Assembly (NCBI RefSeq): GCF_014698045.1
Contig: NZ_JACJSE010000008.1
Location: forward strand, 186,001-250,000
Length of the DNA stretch: 64,000 nucleotides
DNA from: Aulosira sp. FACHB-615
Lineage (GTDB): Bacteria > Cyanobacteriota > Cyanobacteriia > Cyanobacteriales > Nostocaceae
Reading direction: 5' to 3'
How positions within the stretch are numbered: the first letter of the stretch is position 1; the number at the start of each line of letters is the position of its first letter. Below are positions 15,236 to 21,987 of this stretch, one piece after another. The notes under the pieces are model-generated. The model worked only from the letters and a program-made list of their open reading frames with translations. It was not told the DNA's origin and ran no database searches. The translations under genes and the position numbers were made by a program.

Positions 15236-15628
15236 ATGCCGCTAAAAAAGGAGTCACCAAGAATAATTTATGAATCCTGCCTGGGTAAACCTGTCCGCAG
15301 TTACCAATGGCAAGCACTCAAGCAGCAACTAACTAATTCAAGATTGCCGCTTACTTTAGACAATTTACGGTTTGTCGCCAAGTGCAAAAAAGTTGCGCCG
15401 AGGAAGGCGATCACATCCGAAGTTCTGCATCTAGTAGTTCAGTCGGCAATTGATTTAAAGGGTGAGGTTAAAGGCGCGGTGCTAAAGGATTACGTCTACC
15501 AGAAACATCCTTCTATTTCTCGTGATAAGTTCTACCGTGCATTCAGAAGCGTAGGCATCAGCTACCACAATGACAGCACTTATTCTGTGTCTGAACTTGG
15601 AGAAGTTTTGTACAAATTATTCGCATAG
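15236..15628 (+). CDS. Hypothetical helical protein
   Basis: 130 residues from ATG 15236, beginning the right-hand module of the element. It is basic and helical, and the C-terminal third (ISRDKFYRAFRSVGISYHND) has a winged-helix flavour, so DNA binding is possible. The 250 bp upstream hold no gene but several TTGCAC-like words and probably the promoter. The next gene starts six bases after the stop. Confidence 0.5.
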   Translation: MPLKKESPRIIYESCLGKPVRSYQWQALKQQLTNSRLPLTLDNLRFVAKCKKVAPRKAITSEVLHLVVQSAIDLKGEVKGAVLKDYVYQKHPSISRDKFYRAFRSVGISYHNDSTYSVSELGEVLYKLFA

Positions 15629-15634
15629 GAAACT

Positions 15635-16189
15635 ATGAATCAAAATCAAGTCAAAGCGATTCAATCCCGCTTATCCAGTAGAGGGCAGAAGTTCACCCTC
15701 GGACAAATTAGAGAACACATTGCCGCTAACTACGATGATGAAGAACTTAGTCAAGAACAAATTTCGGAGATTGTTGACAAGCTTTCCGGTTCATCGGAAA
15801 TGGTTCCGGCGGGTGCAGGTGAACTGAGCAATTTTCAAAAGAAGTCCTTAATTAAGGAAATCGCTGTTGAGCTAAACCTGAACCTATCTTTTGAGCAAAT
15901 CAAAGATATCAGCCAAAAAATGAACTGGGCTTTGAGTGATCGCACTTCACTCAAAGAACGTATTCAGTCAGCGATGATTGCTTATATTGACTACCAAGTA
16001 GATCAAGACTTGCGACAGACTGACGAGATGATGCAGGAAGTCACTACGCATTTGAGCCAGAGATTGCAGGAAAGTAATCAACATTTCAATAACAAGGCCA
16101 GCGAATTTTCTCAGCAGATAAATGGTGCTGTGGAAAAATTTCGCACCACAGAAGCAGAAATTCTTGACCTCTTCAAAGTCCCTAGTTGA
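15635..16189 (+). CDS. Hypothetical coiled-coil protein
   Basis: 184 residues, acidic and almost wholly helical. Residues about 125-180 (LRQTDEMMQEVTTHLSQRL and onward) are a long coiled coil. No known family. It stands in a run of coiled-coil and membrane proteins that ends at the ATPase gene, which suggests a multi-protein complex. Confidence 0.55.
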   Translation: MNQNQVKAIQSRLSSRGQKFTLGQIREHIAANYDDEELSQEQISEIVDKLSGSSEMVPAGAGELSNFQKKSLIKEIAVELNLNLSFEQIKDISQKMNWALSDRTSLKERIQSAMIAYIDYQVDQDLRQTDEMMQEVTTHLSQRLQESNQHFNNKASEFSQQINGAVEKFRTTEAEILDLFKVPS

Positions 16190-16331
16190 CGACATCGCAG
16201 ATTACCGAGAGCGACATTTCATCAATCTGCTGCTACTGCTATTCATCCTCCCAATCGCGTTGTTTGTCTCTCAGAAAATATTTTATGAAGCACATCAAAA
16301 CCCGTATCAATACCAAAACCAGAGCAGGTAA
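16122..16331 (+). CDS. Possible small single-pass membrane protein
   Basis: Up to 69 codons, bridging the coiled-coil gene and the next gene and overlapping both. The C-terminal part (DDIADYRERHFINLLLLLFI then PIALFVSQKIFY) reads like a genuine membrane helix, while the competing frame gives a Ser/Cys-rich nonsense stretch. The start is unclear (ATG 16122 or a later TTG). Tentative. Confidence 0.4.
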   Translation: MVLWKNFAPQKQKFLTSSKSLVDDIADYRERHFINLLLLLFILPIALFVSQKIFYEAHQNPYQYQNQSR

Positions 16332-16938
16332 AGCCGCGCAAAGGGTGGCTGGTGTAACTGTATCTGAACTGCAACAAGCCCTAACAGGTGATCAAGCTGT
16401 ACTAAGAAAGCTTGGCGCTATGTACCAAGAAGGCAAGATGACTGCTACCCTTATGCCTGCCATCATCGAAACTGTCAAAACCAAAATTAACAACGAGCAA
16501 GAGTGGAATAAATTTCTAGGTGAATTTGTGACTGATGGCAGCAAAGCCGAGGTTGAAATTCAAAAAGCCAAGCGTCAAGCCAGTTTTGCCAATATCAAAT
16601 ACTGGGACGAGATGCAAGAACTCAAAGAACAGTTCAAAGCCCAGTTAGAGATTGAAACTGGTCGTCATGAATGGGCGATTGACTATGGTAGGGCTAAGTT
16701 TCTCGCCGACATGATTATTCAAGATGTTGAGGGTAAGGTTCGGTTGCTTGAGCAGCGATCGCGTATTGAATTAAAGCAAATTCAAGAGGATCGGGCGTAT
16801 GAGCTAAAGTCTGCCCAGCACCTTTTAGAGAACGGCGAACAATCTAATTTGGCATTAATCCACAGACGCGATTACGCAGCAGAAGCAAGAAGCCCGGTTG
16901 GAGTGATGCAGCGACTCCGCAACGCTTTAGGTATTTAA
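16285..16938 (+). CDS. Hypothetical coiled-coil protein
   Basis: 217 residues from ATG 16285; the open frame upstream encodes a Ser/Cys-rich stretch with no support. The N-terminus is strongly basic (MKHIKTRINTKTRAGK) and could bind DNA. The remainder is helical, with long charged heptad runs (residues about 100-195) and a closing SPVGVMQRLRNALGI. Not recognised. A strong hairpin follows the stop, perhaps limiting read-through to the next two genes. Confidence 0.55.
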   Translation: MKHIKTRINTKTRAGKAAQRVAGVTVSELQQALTGDQAVLRKLGAMYQEGKMTATLMPAIIETVKTKINNEQEWNKFLGEFVTDGSKAEVEIQKAKRQASFANIKYWDEMQELKEQFKAQLEIETGRHEWAIDYGRAKFLADMIIQDVEGKVRLLEQRSRIELKQIQEDRAYELKSAQHLLENGEQSNLALIHRRDYAAEARSPVGVMQRLRNALGI

Positions 16939-16951
16939 TGTTCAGCAAAAA

Positions 16952-16974
16952 GCCCACTACTACAGCTAGTGGGC
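16952..16974 (+). terminator. Hairpin between 16938 and 17000, possible terminator/attenuator
   Basis: GCCCACTA (16952-16959) pairs perfectly with TAGTGGGC (16967-16974) around a 7-base loop. The following AGAAGTTTT tract is short, so partial termination or RNA protection is as likely as full termination. Confidence 0.6.
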
Positions 16975-16999
16975 AGAAGTTTTAAAGCTTATCAAAACT

Positions 17000-17584
17000 A
17001 TGTTACCTGACATTGACGAAATCACTCAATTAGACCAGCAGGAAGAACAGCAGATTGGTCAACTACCCCGCGAATATCAAGATTATTTAAATCGTTTAGA
17101 GCAAGACTATTTATCAGCCTGCTCCACATTTACGATCATCCGCAACTTTTTGCTTACGCTAACCGCCAACTCTGCCAATATTTCACTTTGTTTTCTAGCA
17201 ATTGATTTTGGGCTAGGAACGGTAAGTTCAGGACTTTTAGGATTTGCTCTAGGTTCAATTCCAGCCATGATTGATATTGGGGAATCTGGGATTAATCTAG
17301 CAAGTGATTGCAAAATAAAAGATATTTCACGGGTTGTATTTGGCACTTCCAAATTGTTGGCTTCTGCTGGTATTTCATGGAATGCTACCAAGGAATACAG
17401 ACAGCTTATGCAGTACGCAAATGAATCAATCCAAGCTTTTGAATACGAAGTTAAGACTTACGAGGTCAAGGTACAGCCAACGGATAATTTAACCATTAAT
17501 TTTCAATTCCAACTATTGTTTAGCTTTTCTCTTGGATTGGCTTTACTACCTTTACTTATAAATTTATTCAAAAGGAGATGGTAG
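17000..17584 (+). CDS. Membrane protein, partner of downstream ATPase
   Basis: 194 residues. A cytosolic acidic N-terminal helix (LDQQEEQQIGQLPREYQDYL) is followed by hydrophobic segments at about residues 50-70 and 75-95, with another near the C-terminus (LLFSFSLGLALLPLLINLF) ending in a basic FKRRW. It overlaps the ATPase gene by 7 bp (ATGGTAG), and the AAAGGAG Shine-Dalgarno of that gene lies within its last codons, so the two are co-translated and probably interact. Family unknown. Confidence 0.6.
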   Translation: MLPDIDEITQLDQQEEQQIGQLPREYQDYLNRLEQDYLSACSTFTIIRNFLLTLTANSANISLCFLAIDFGLGTVSSGLLGFALGSIPAMIDIGESGINLASDCKIKDISRVVFGTSKLLASAGISWNATKEYRQLMQYANESIQAFEYEVKTYEVKVQPTDNLTINFQFQLLFSFSLGLALLPLLINLFKRRW

Positions 17585-19272
17585 CAGTGGATTGGCTGAG
17601 GCTATTTAAGCAACAAAATCAATCTGCAATTGGACTGGCGATCACAATGTCTATCACAGGCTTGGGGCTGTCGGTCTATTCTTTGTCCGGCACTAAATAT
17701 GACGTGATTGAATTTTGCTTTAAGCCTAAACAAATTAACAATCGCGCCGCCAGATACTGCACCCAAGACAAGCGGTACATCATCCCCGAAGGCTACTGGC
17801 GACAAGAAGATTATGTACCTGCTAACCCACGTTTTCAGCCGGAGGGGACATTTGTTTTATCTGATAAAGCATACCGATTGCGAACAATTTCAGCCACTAA
17901 TCCAAAGGCTGTTAATTGGTCGGTGGTCAGTTTATTATTTTTAGCTAGTAGCACGTCGTTGGTATCAAAAAGGCTGCAACGCTATAAGCGAGAATTTGTA
18001 GCTTATTTTGAGCAACTAAAGACCGATTTAAATCAAGAGATAGCACTCAACGAACAACAACGTGAAATTACTTCGCACAAAATTACGACTGAAACTGAGT
18101 ACATAAAAGATAGAATTACTTACAATGATGAAGCGGCAAGATACTTAGATAAATCAGGCGGTGAACGCGATTTTGACCGAGAACAGGCTATTAAAAATAA
18201 TGAACTAGCGGAACTCCAACGCCAAACACAAATCGCTAAATTAAAGGCAGAAATAGCCAAGCAAGAAGCGGAAGCAGCAAAGTTTAGAAGTGAAGCGAAT
18301 AGGCATTTGTCTGCTGTGGTTGACCCCGTAGAATTGATCGACGAAATTGATTACGAGTCCCTGTGTCCTGGCAAGGTCGGAGAGATTGAATTTTACGATT
18401 GGCGAGACTTGATTGATGACGCGGTGGGTATTATCATCGCTGGCAATTCGGGAAGTGGCAAGACATCAGTCGCGGTCTGGGTGGCTGGCTGGCTAACTAA
18501 GGATGAAGCAGCAATGCTACTCGCCTTAGACCCCCACGCTAATGTGAATGTACTGTGGGAGGAATTAGGAATTTATGCGATCGCGGACTTCAAGTTAATA
18601 GAAAAACAGTTGCTCATACTGCTTGATCTGCTAGATGAGAGGCGATCGCTTTCCAGGGAACAACTAGATTTAGAGCCATCAGTAATTGTTTTTGCTGATG
18701 AAATTAACGCCTGCCTTGAGAACTTTGAAGATAAAGAAAACATGGAATTGGCTATCAAGAGGTTAGGCAGTGAGGCCAGGAAATACAAGATTGCCCTCAT
18801 CGCCCTCAATCAATCTTCAAACGTTGATGACTTAGGCATCTCTGGGCAGATGCGAAACAATTATTTACTGATTGGATTGAACGCTACTGCTAGGCAAATC
18901 GCCGGACGCTGGAAGAAAGACGATCCACGCCGCAAGCACATTGAAGAAGTAGCTTACAGTTGTGTTGTTTGTGGTTCCGTCCCCGAACAAGTCGCAGTCC
19001 ACCCCACGCACCACAGTTACAAACAGTTTAAGAAGAAGGGTAACAAGCCCAGGGGATTACTCCCGATTAACCAGCTTCCCTTGACTATTAAATTAGCTTC
19101 CCCTGTAGATACACAAACCGACTGGCATGAAGACTTGATTGTATGGGCGCAAGAGCTAGGACGAGTACCAAACCCCGCAGAAATAAAAGACAAGTGGCAA
19201 GAAATAATGGGACAAGCACCAACCAGCAAGCAATTAGAACTACTGCACGAGTATCTACTAAATCAGGCTTGA
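17578..19272 (+). CDS. Membrane-anchored HerA/FtsK/VirD4-like ATPase
   Basis: 564 residues. Transmembrane segments lie near residues 17-38 and 113-130 and flank an external loop of about 75 residues. A coiled coil (about 135-245, with EIAKQEAEAAKFRSEANRHL) follows, then a P-loop domain with Walker A GNSGSGKT (289-296) and Walker B VIVFADE (369-375). CVVCG with a downstream HPTHH near residues 462-480 may bind metal. This layout suits a DNA translocase or coupling protein that pumps DNA or DNA-protein complexes at the membrane. It differs from TerL and from Zot-type filamentous phage ATPases in carrying the anchor and coiled coil first. Substrate unknown. Confidence 0.65.
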   Translation: MVAVDWLRLFKQQNQSAIGLAITMSITGLGLSVYSLSGTKYDVIEFCFKPKQINNRAARYCTQDKRYIIPEGYWRQEDYVPANPRFQPEGTFVLSDKAYRLRTISATNPKAVNWSVVSLLFLASSTSLVSKRLQRYKREFVAYFEQLKTDLNQEIALNEQQREITSHKITTETEYIKDRITYNDEAARYLDKSGGERDFDREQAIKNNELAELQRQTQIAKLKAEIAKQEAEAAKFRSEANRHLSAVVDPVELIDEIDYESLCPGKVGEIEFYDWRDLIDDAVGIIIAGNSGSGKTSVAVWVAGWLTKDEAAMLLALDPHANVNVLWEELGIYAIADFKLIEKQLLILLDLLDERRSLSREQLDLEPSVIVFADEINACLENFEDKENMELAIKRLGSEARKYKIALIALNQSSNVDDLGISGQMRNNYLLIGLNATARQIAGRWKKDDPRRKHIEEVAYSCVVCGSVPEQVAVHPTHHSYKQFKKKGNKPRGLLPINQLPLTIKLASPVDTQTDWHEDLIVWAQELGRVPNPAEIKDKWQEIMGQAPTSKQLELLHEYLLNQA

Positions 19273-19583
19273 ATTGGGATGCCAGATACGGTAAGAACTA
19301 CAAAAAGCAGTGCGCTGCTGCTCATGAACAACACAAGAAAGCTAAGTCGCTGTGTTGTTGCTGCTTGAAACGGCGTGCCAGAGAAATGCACCACAGCAGC
19401 TACGGTGGTAACAGATTGGGTAACAATTGGTTCCCTGTTTGCAAGCGTTGTCATGAGGATATTTGCCACAGTGATGAAAACTGGATTAAAGACGCTAAAG
19501 ATCCAGTTTGGGGAAATCGCAACACAGATAAATTTACTAAAAGATTGCGGTTAGGCTATCAGCTTTTACACGCCGCTTTCTGA
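19269..19583 (+). CDS. HNH-like zinc-finger protein
   Basis: 104 residues from a TTG at 19269 that overlaps the ATPase stop by 4 bp (TTGA). The longer open frame upstream lies over the ATPase C-terminus and is rejected. CCCCLKRRAREMHHSSYGGN followed by WFPVCKRCHEDICH gives two Cys pairs and an HH, as in HNH-fold proteins. The overlap suggests co-translation with the ATPase, so a nuclease partner of the translocase is possible, but catalytic competence cannot be judged. Its stop codon falls inside the last palindrome copy. Confidence 0.6.
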   Translation: MNWDARYGKNYKKQCAAAHEQHKKAKSLCCCCLKRRAREMHHSSYGGNRLGNNWFPVCKRCHEDICHSDENWIKDAKDPVWGNRNTDKFTKRLRLGYQLLHAAF

Positions 19584-19597
19584 AAAATTTTGCATAA
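19580..19597. repeat. Copy of the TGAAAAATTTTTCA palindrome family
   Basis: CTGAAAAATTTTGCATAA with one mismatch in the palindrome. The TGA stop of the HNH-like gene is part of it. A further copy is at 4939-4956 (ATGAAAAACTTTTCAT), after the portal gene. Confidence 0.5.
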
Positions 19598-19679
19598 GCC
19601 AAAGTAGCTCAAAATTAGTGCGCTAAATTTTCTACCCTCCTCAAATCCTTTTGTATCCTACCTTGTACTATTAATTCTC

Positions 19680-19726
19680 TCCGACTTGTAATCGGAAGGT
19701 CGCAGGTTCAAATCCAGCTGCTGGCT
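19680..19726 (+). tRNA. 3' half of tRNA-Thr(UGU), probable prophage attachment-site remnant
   Basis: An anticodon stem-loop TCCGA-CTTGTAA-TCGGA (19680-19696; anticodon TGT) is followed by a variable loop AGGTC, a T arm GCAGG-TTCAAAT-CCAGC with one mismatched pair, and an acceptor 3' strand TGCTGGC (19719-19725). The upstream sequence contains no matching GCCAGCA strand and no D arm, so only the 3' half is present. Tyrosine integrases commonly use tRNA 3' halves as attachment sites, and this sits exactly where phage-like genes end. Confidence 0.75.
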
Positions 19727-19737
19727 TTTTAACAAAT

Positions 19738-19836
19738 TGTATAGTGATTAATTATTTGTCATCGGTGACAGATTATTGTCATTGAAGACAAATTAGTTAA
19801 GCCTTGTTAGAGAATTGGTGACTAATTAATGTCATT
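19738..19836 (+). mobile_element. Tn7-like transposon end resembling the left end of type V-K CRISPR-associated transposons
   Basis: TGTATAGTGATTAATTATTT opens a stretch with repeated GTGA(C/T)-N8-9-TGTCAT units at 19744-19763, 19765-19784 and 19818-19836, plus a degenerate one from 19785. From memory, this closely parallels the left end of the Scytonema CAST element (TGTACAGTGACAAATTAT..., GGTGACAGATTA-TGTCATTG), in which such units are TnsB-binding sites. It begins 12 bp after the tRNA-Thr fragment, and CAST V-K elements insert beside tRNA genes with the left end nearest the tRNA. No tnsB, tnsC, tniQ, cas12k or CRISPR repeat is seen to the right, so it looks like a solo or decayed end. Confidence 0.6.
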
Positions 19837-19988
19837 TAATATGGAATCAATCACTTCTTTAGTCCTTATTTTTTGATGGTTTTTCGCCAAAAAAAATCAA
19901 ATCATTTGTTCAAAAAGCGATCGCTAGGGGAAAACTGGAAACAATACTGAATAGCTAAGGTGAATTATCACCAACAGCCCCAAACAAG
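19837..19988. other. Remaining intergenic sequence up to the next gene
   Basis: With the tRNA remnant and the transposon end, this completes the gene-free stretch 19584-19988. It is AT-rich with a HIP1-like GCGATCGC at 19918-19925; I see no clear promoter or gene. Confidence 0.4.
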
Positions 19989-20462
19989 ATGAAAATCCTA
20001 CCCTACGATAGTTTTACAGTTACAGCACCAGAACCATTACCCATAGTAGTGCAGAGACTGAGTGCCAATATTGAACCACGACAAGCATTTAGATTCTCTA
20101 GACAACATACTCTGTATCAGGGAACAATTTCTGATGATGGGTTTCAAATCATGCGAATTATTAACTATCGCAATTTGTTTTTACCAATGATTCGCGGGCG
20201 ATTTGAAGCACAACCTCGTCAAACCTTGGTGCATATCCAAATCAGCGTAAATAATGTTGTGATGGCTTTTTTAGGCTTATGGCTATTCATCTGGTGTAAT
20301 ACAGTTAGTCCCATCACCTTCACAGATGAAACACCTCGTTTTGTAGCCGCCTTATTTGTGGCTATGCCCATCTTAATAGTACTTATCTTTTGGATAGCTT
20401 TTTGGTCAGAAGCAAATCGTAGCCGTGCTGAATTGACAAAAATTATTCAAGGACAAGTGTAA
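19989..20462 (+). CDS. Conserved cyanobacterial membrane protein of unknown function
   Basis: 157 residues. A soluble N-terminal part (YQGTISDDGFQIMRIINYRN then FLPMIRGRFEAQP, about residues 43-80) precedes two transmembrane helices (residues about 88-105 and 118-138) and a short basic tail. I recall this layout from unnamed cyanobacterial proteins. It stands alone on the plus strand between the transposon end and the minus-strand kinase genes. Function unknown. Confidence 0.65.
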   Translation: MKILPYDSFTVTAPEPLPIVVQRLSANIEPRQAFRFSRQHTLYQGTISDDGFQIMRIINYRNLFLPMIRGRFEAQPRQTLVHIQISVNNVVMAFLGLWLFIWCNTVSPITFTDETPRFVAALFVAMPILIVLIFWIAFWSEANRSRAELTKIIQGQV

Positions 20463-20685
20463 GGCAAAGCTTGGTGGGAGTGCAGATATCCCAGTTGATT
20501 CTAGAAGATAAATATTAGTTATTTATGTGCGGTATCTAGCCAAATATATGAACCCTCAAACTGTATATTTTTTACATCAATGGGCAAGATGATCAAGATA
20601 AATTAATGGCTGAGTTGAGATTCAGCACTTAATATAAAAATATTTGCTTTGATTACCAGTTAATGTGTGATTGCAATTCCAAAAA

Positions 20686-21987
20686 TTAAATTGGTAGAGT
20701 AATCACAAACTTTGTTCCTTGACCGGCGGTAGACAAGCAGTGGATGTTGCCATGATGTTTATCCACAATAATTTGATAGCTAATTGCTAATCCTAGTCCA
20801 GTTCCCTTACCCACAGGTTTAGTTGTAAAAGATGGTTCAAAAATTCTTGCTTGCACTTCTGGCGGCATCCCTAAAGCATTATCTTCCATACAAATTGTGA
20901 CAGTTTCTTGCTGCTCATCAACAGATGTCGTAATTTTAATGGTGTATTGACAAGCTGCTATCTCCTGTTTTGCAGCATTTTGATGTAAATCATCAAACGC
21001 ATCAATAGCATTAGCAATAATATTCATAAAAACTTGATTGAGTTGCCCAGGATAGCAAGTAATTGGTGGTAGTTCACTGTATTGGGTGACAACTTCAATT
21101 TTCGGGCGATCGCCTTGGTCTTTGAGGCGATGCTTTAATAGCATAATAGTACTATCAAGTCCTTCGTGAATTTGAAACTTGACTTTAGAAGCAATATCAG
21201 CCCTAGCAAAAGTCCTTAAAGAAAGGCTGATATCTTTGAGACGCTCAATTCCCTGGTGCATTGATAACAGAAGTTTTGGTAAATCCTCATATAAATACTC
21301 CAAGTCAATTTCTTCGATGAGTTCTTCCACTTCTGGATCTGATTCTGGTAGCTTTTGCTGTTGTAAATCCACCAAACGAAACAAATCATTGACATATTGT
21401 TCAATATAAGAGCAGTTACCACTAATAAACCCAATTGGATTATTAATTTCATGACCAATACCTGCAACTAGTTGTCCTAAAGTGGACATTTTCTCACTTT
21501 GGATGAGTTGTAGTTGAGTTTGTTGTAGTTGTTGTAGAGAATGGGTTAATTCGGCGGTACGTTCTTGTACCCGTTGTTCTAAAGTTCTGGTGAGATGGGA
21601 GATTTTGAGGTGTAGTTTCAGTCTGGCAATCACTTCTTCCTGTTGAAAAGGCTTAGTAATATAATCAACTGCACCAATTTCTAGTCCTTTGACTTTATCT
21701 GTAGCATCAGATAAAGCCGTCATAAAAATTACTGGAATATTCTGAGTAATATTATTAGCTTTCAGCCTGCGGCAAGTTTCAAATCCGTCCAAACCTGGCA
21801 TCATGACATCCAGTAAAATCAAATCAGGATGGGCGTATTCTGTTTGTTCAATTGCTGACTCGCCATCTGTTGCCATCAGTGCTTTCCAACCACATCCTTT
21901 AATCGCTTCTGATAGCACCTTGAGATTATTGGGATTATCGTCCACCAATAAAATGTGCATTGGTTTCAAAACAGCTTCAGTAATCAT
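20686..21987 (-). CDS. Response regulator-histidine kinase fusion
   Basis: 433 residues. An N-terminal receiver domain has acidic pair D16/D17, phospho-acceptor D60 (LILLDVMMPG), T90 and K112. A coiled-coil linker (about 125-165) leads to a HisKA-type dimerisation helix with H179 (GIGHEINNPIGF) and a HATPase domain with N box (FMNIIANAIDAF) and G2 box GKGTGLGLAI. The first G box reads DNALGM, with Ala where Gly is usual. The ATG overlaps the stop of the CHASE2 kinase by 4 bp, so the two are co-translated; the receiver is a plausible phosphate acceptor for that kinase. Cytosolic; no output DNA-binding domain. Confidence 0.92.
   Translation of the reverse strand: MITEAVLKPMHILLVDDNPNNLKVLSEAIKGCGWKALMATDGESAIEQTEYAHPDLILLDVMMPGLDGFETCRRLKANNITQNIPVIFMTALSDATDKVKGLEIGAVDYITKPFQQEEVIARLKLHLKISHLTRTLEQRVQERTAELTHSLQQLQQTQLQLIQSEKMSTLGQLVAGIGHEINNPIGFISGNCSYIEQYVNDLFRLVDLQQQKLPESDPEVEELIEEIDLEYLYEDLPKLLLSMHQGIERLKDISLSLRTFARADIASKVKFQIHEGLDSTIMLLKHRLKDQGDRPKIEVVTQYSELPPITCYPGQLNQVFMNIIANAIDAFDDLHQNAAKQEIAACQYTIKITTSVDEQQETVTICMEDNALGMPPEVQARIFEPSFTTKPVGKGTGLGLAISYQIIVDKHHGNIHCLSTAGQGTKFVITLPI

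Noticed and set aside
19143..19268. N-terminal extension of the HNH-like gene over the ATPase 3' end
   Set aside because: The extension is Arg/Thr-rich antisense-type composition, while the ATPase frame is well supported; the TTGA overlap gives a better start.
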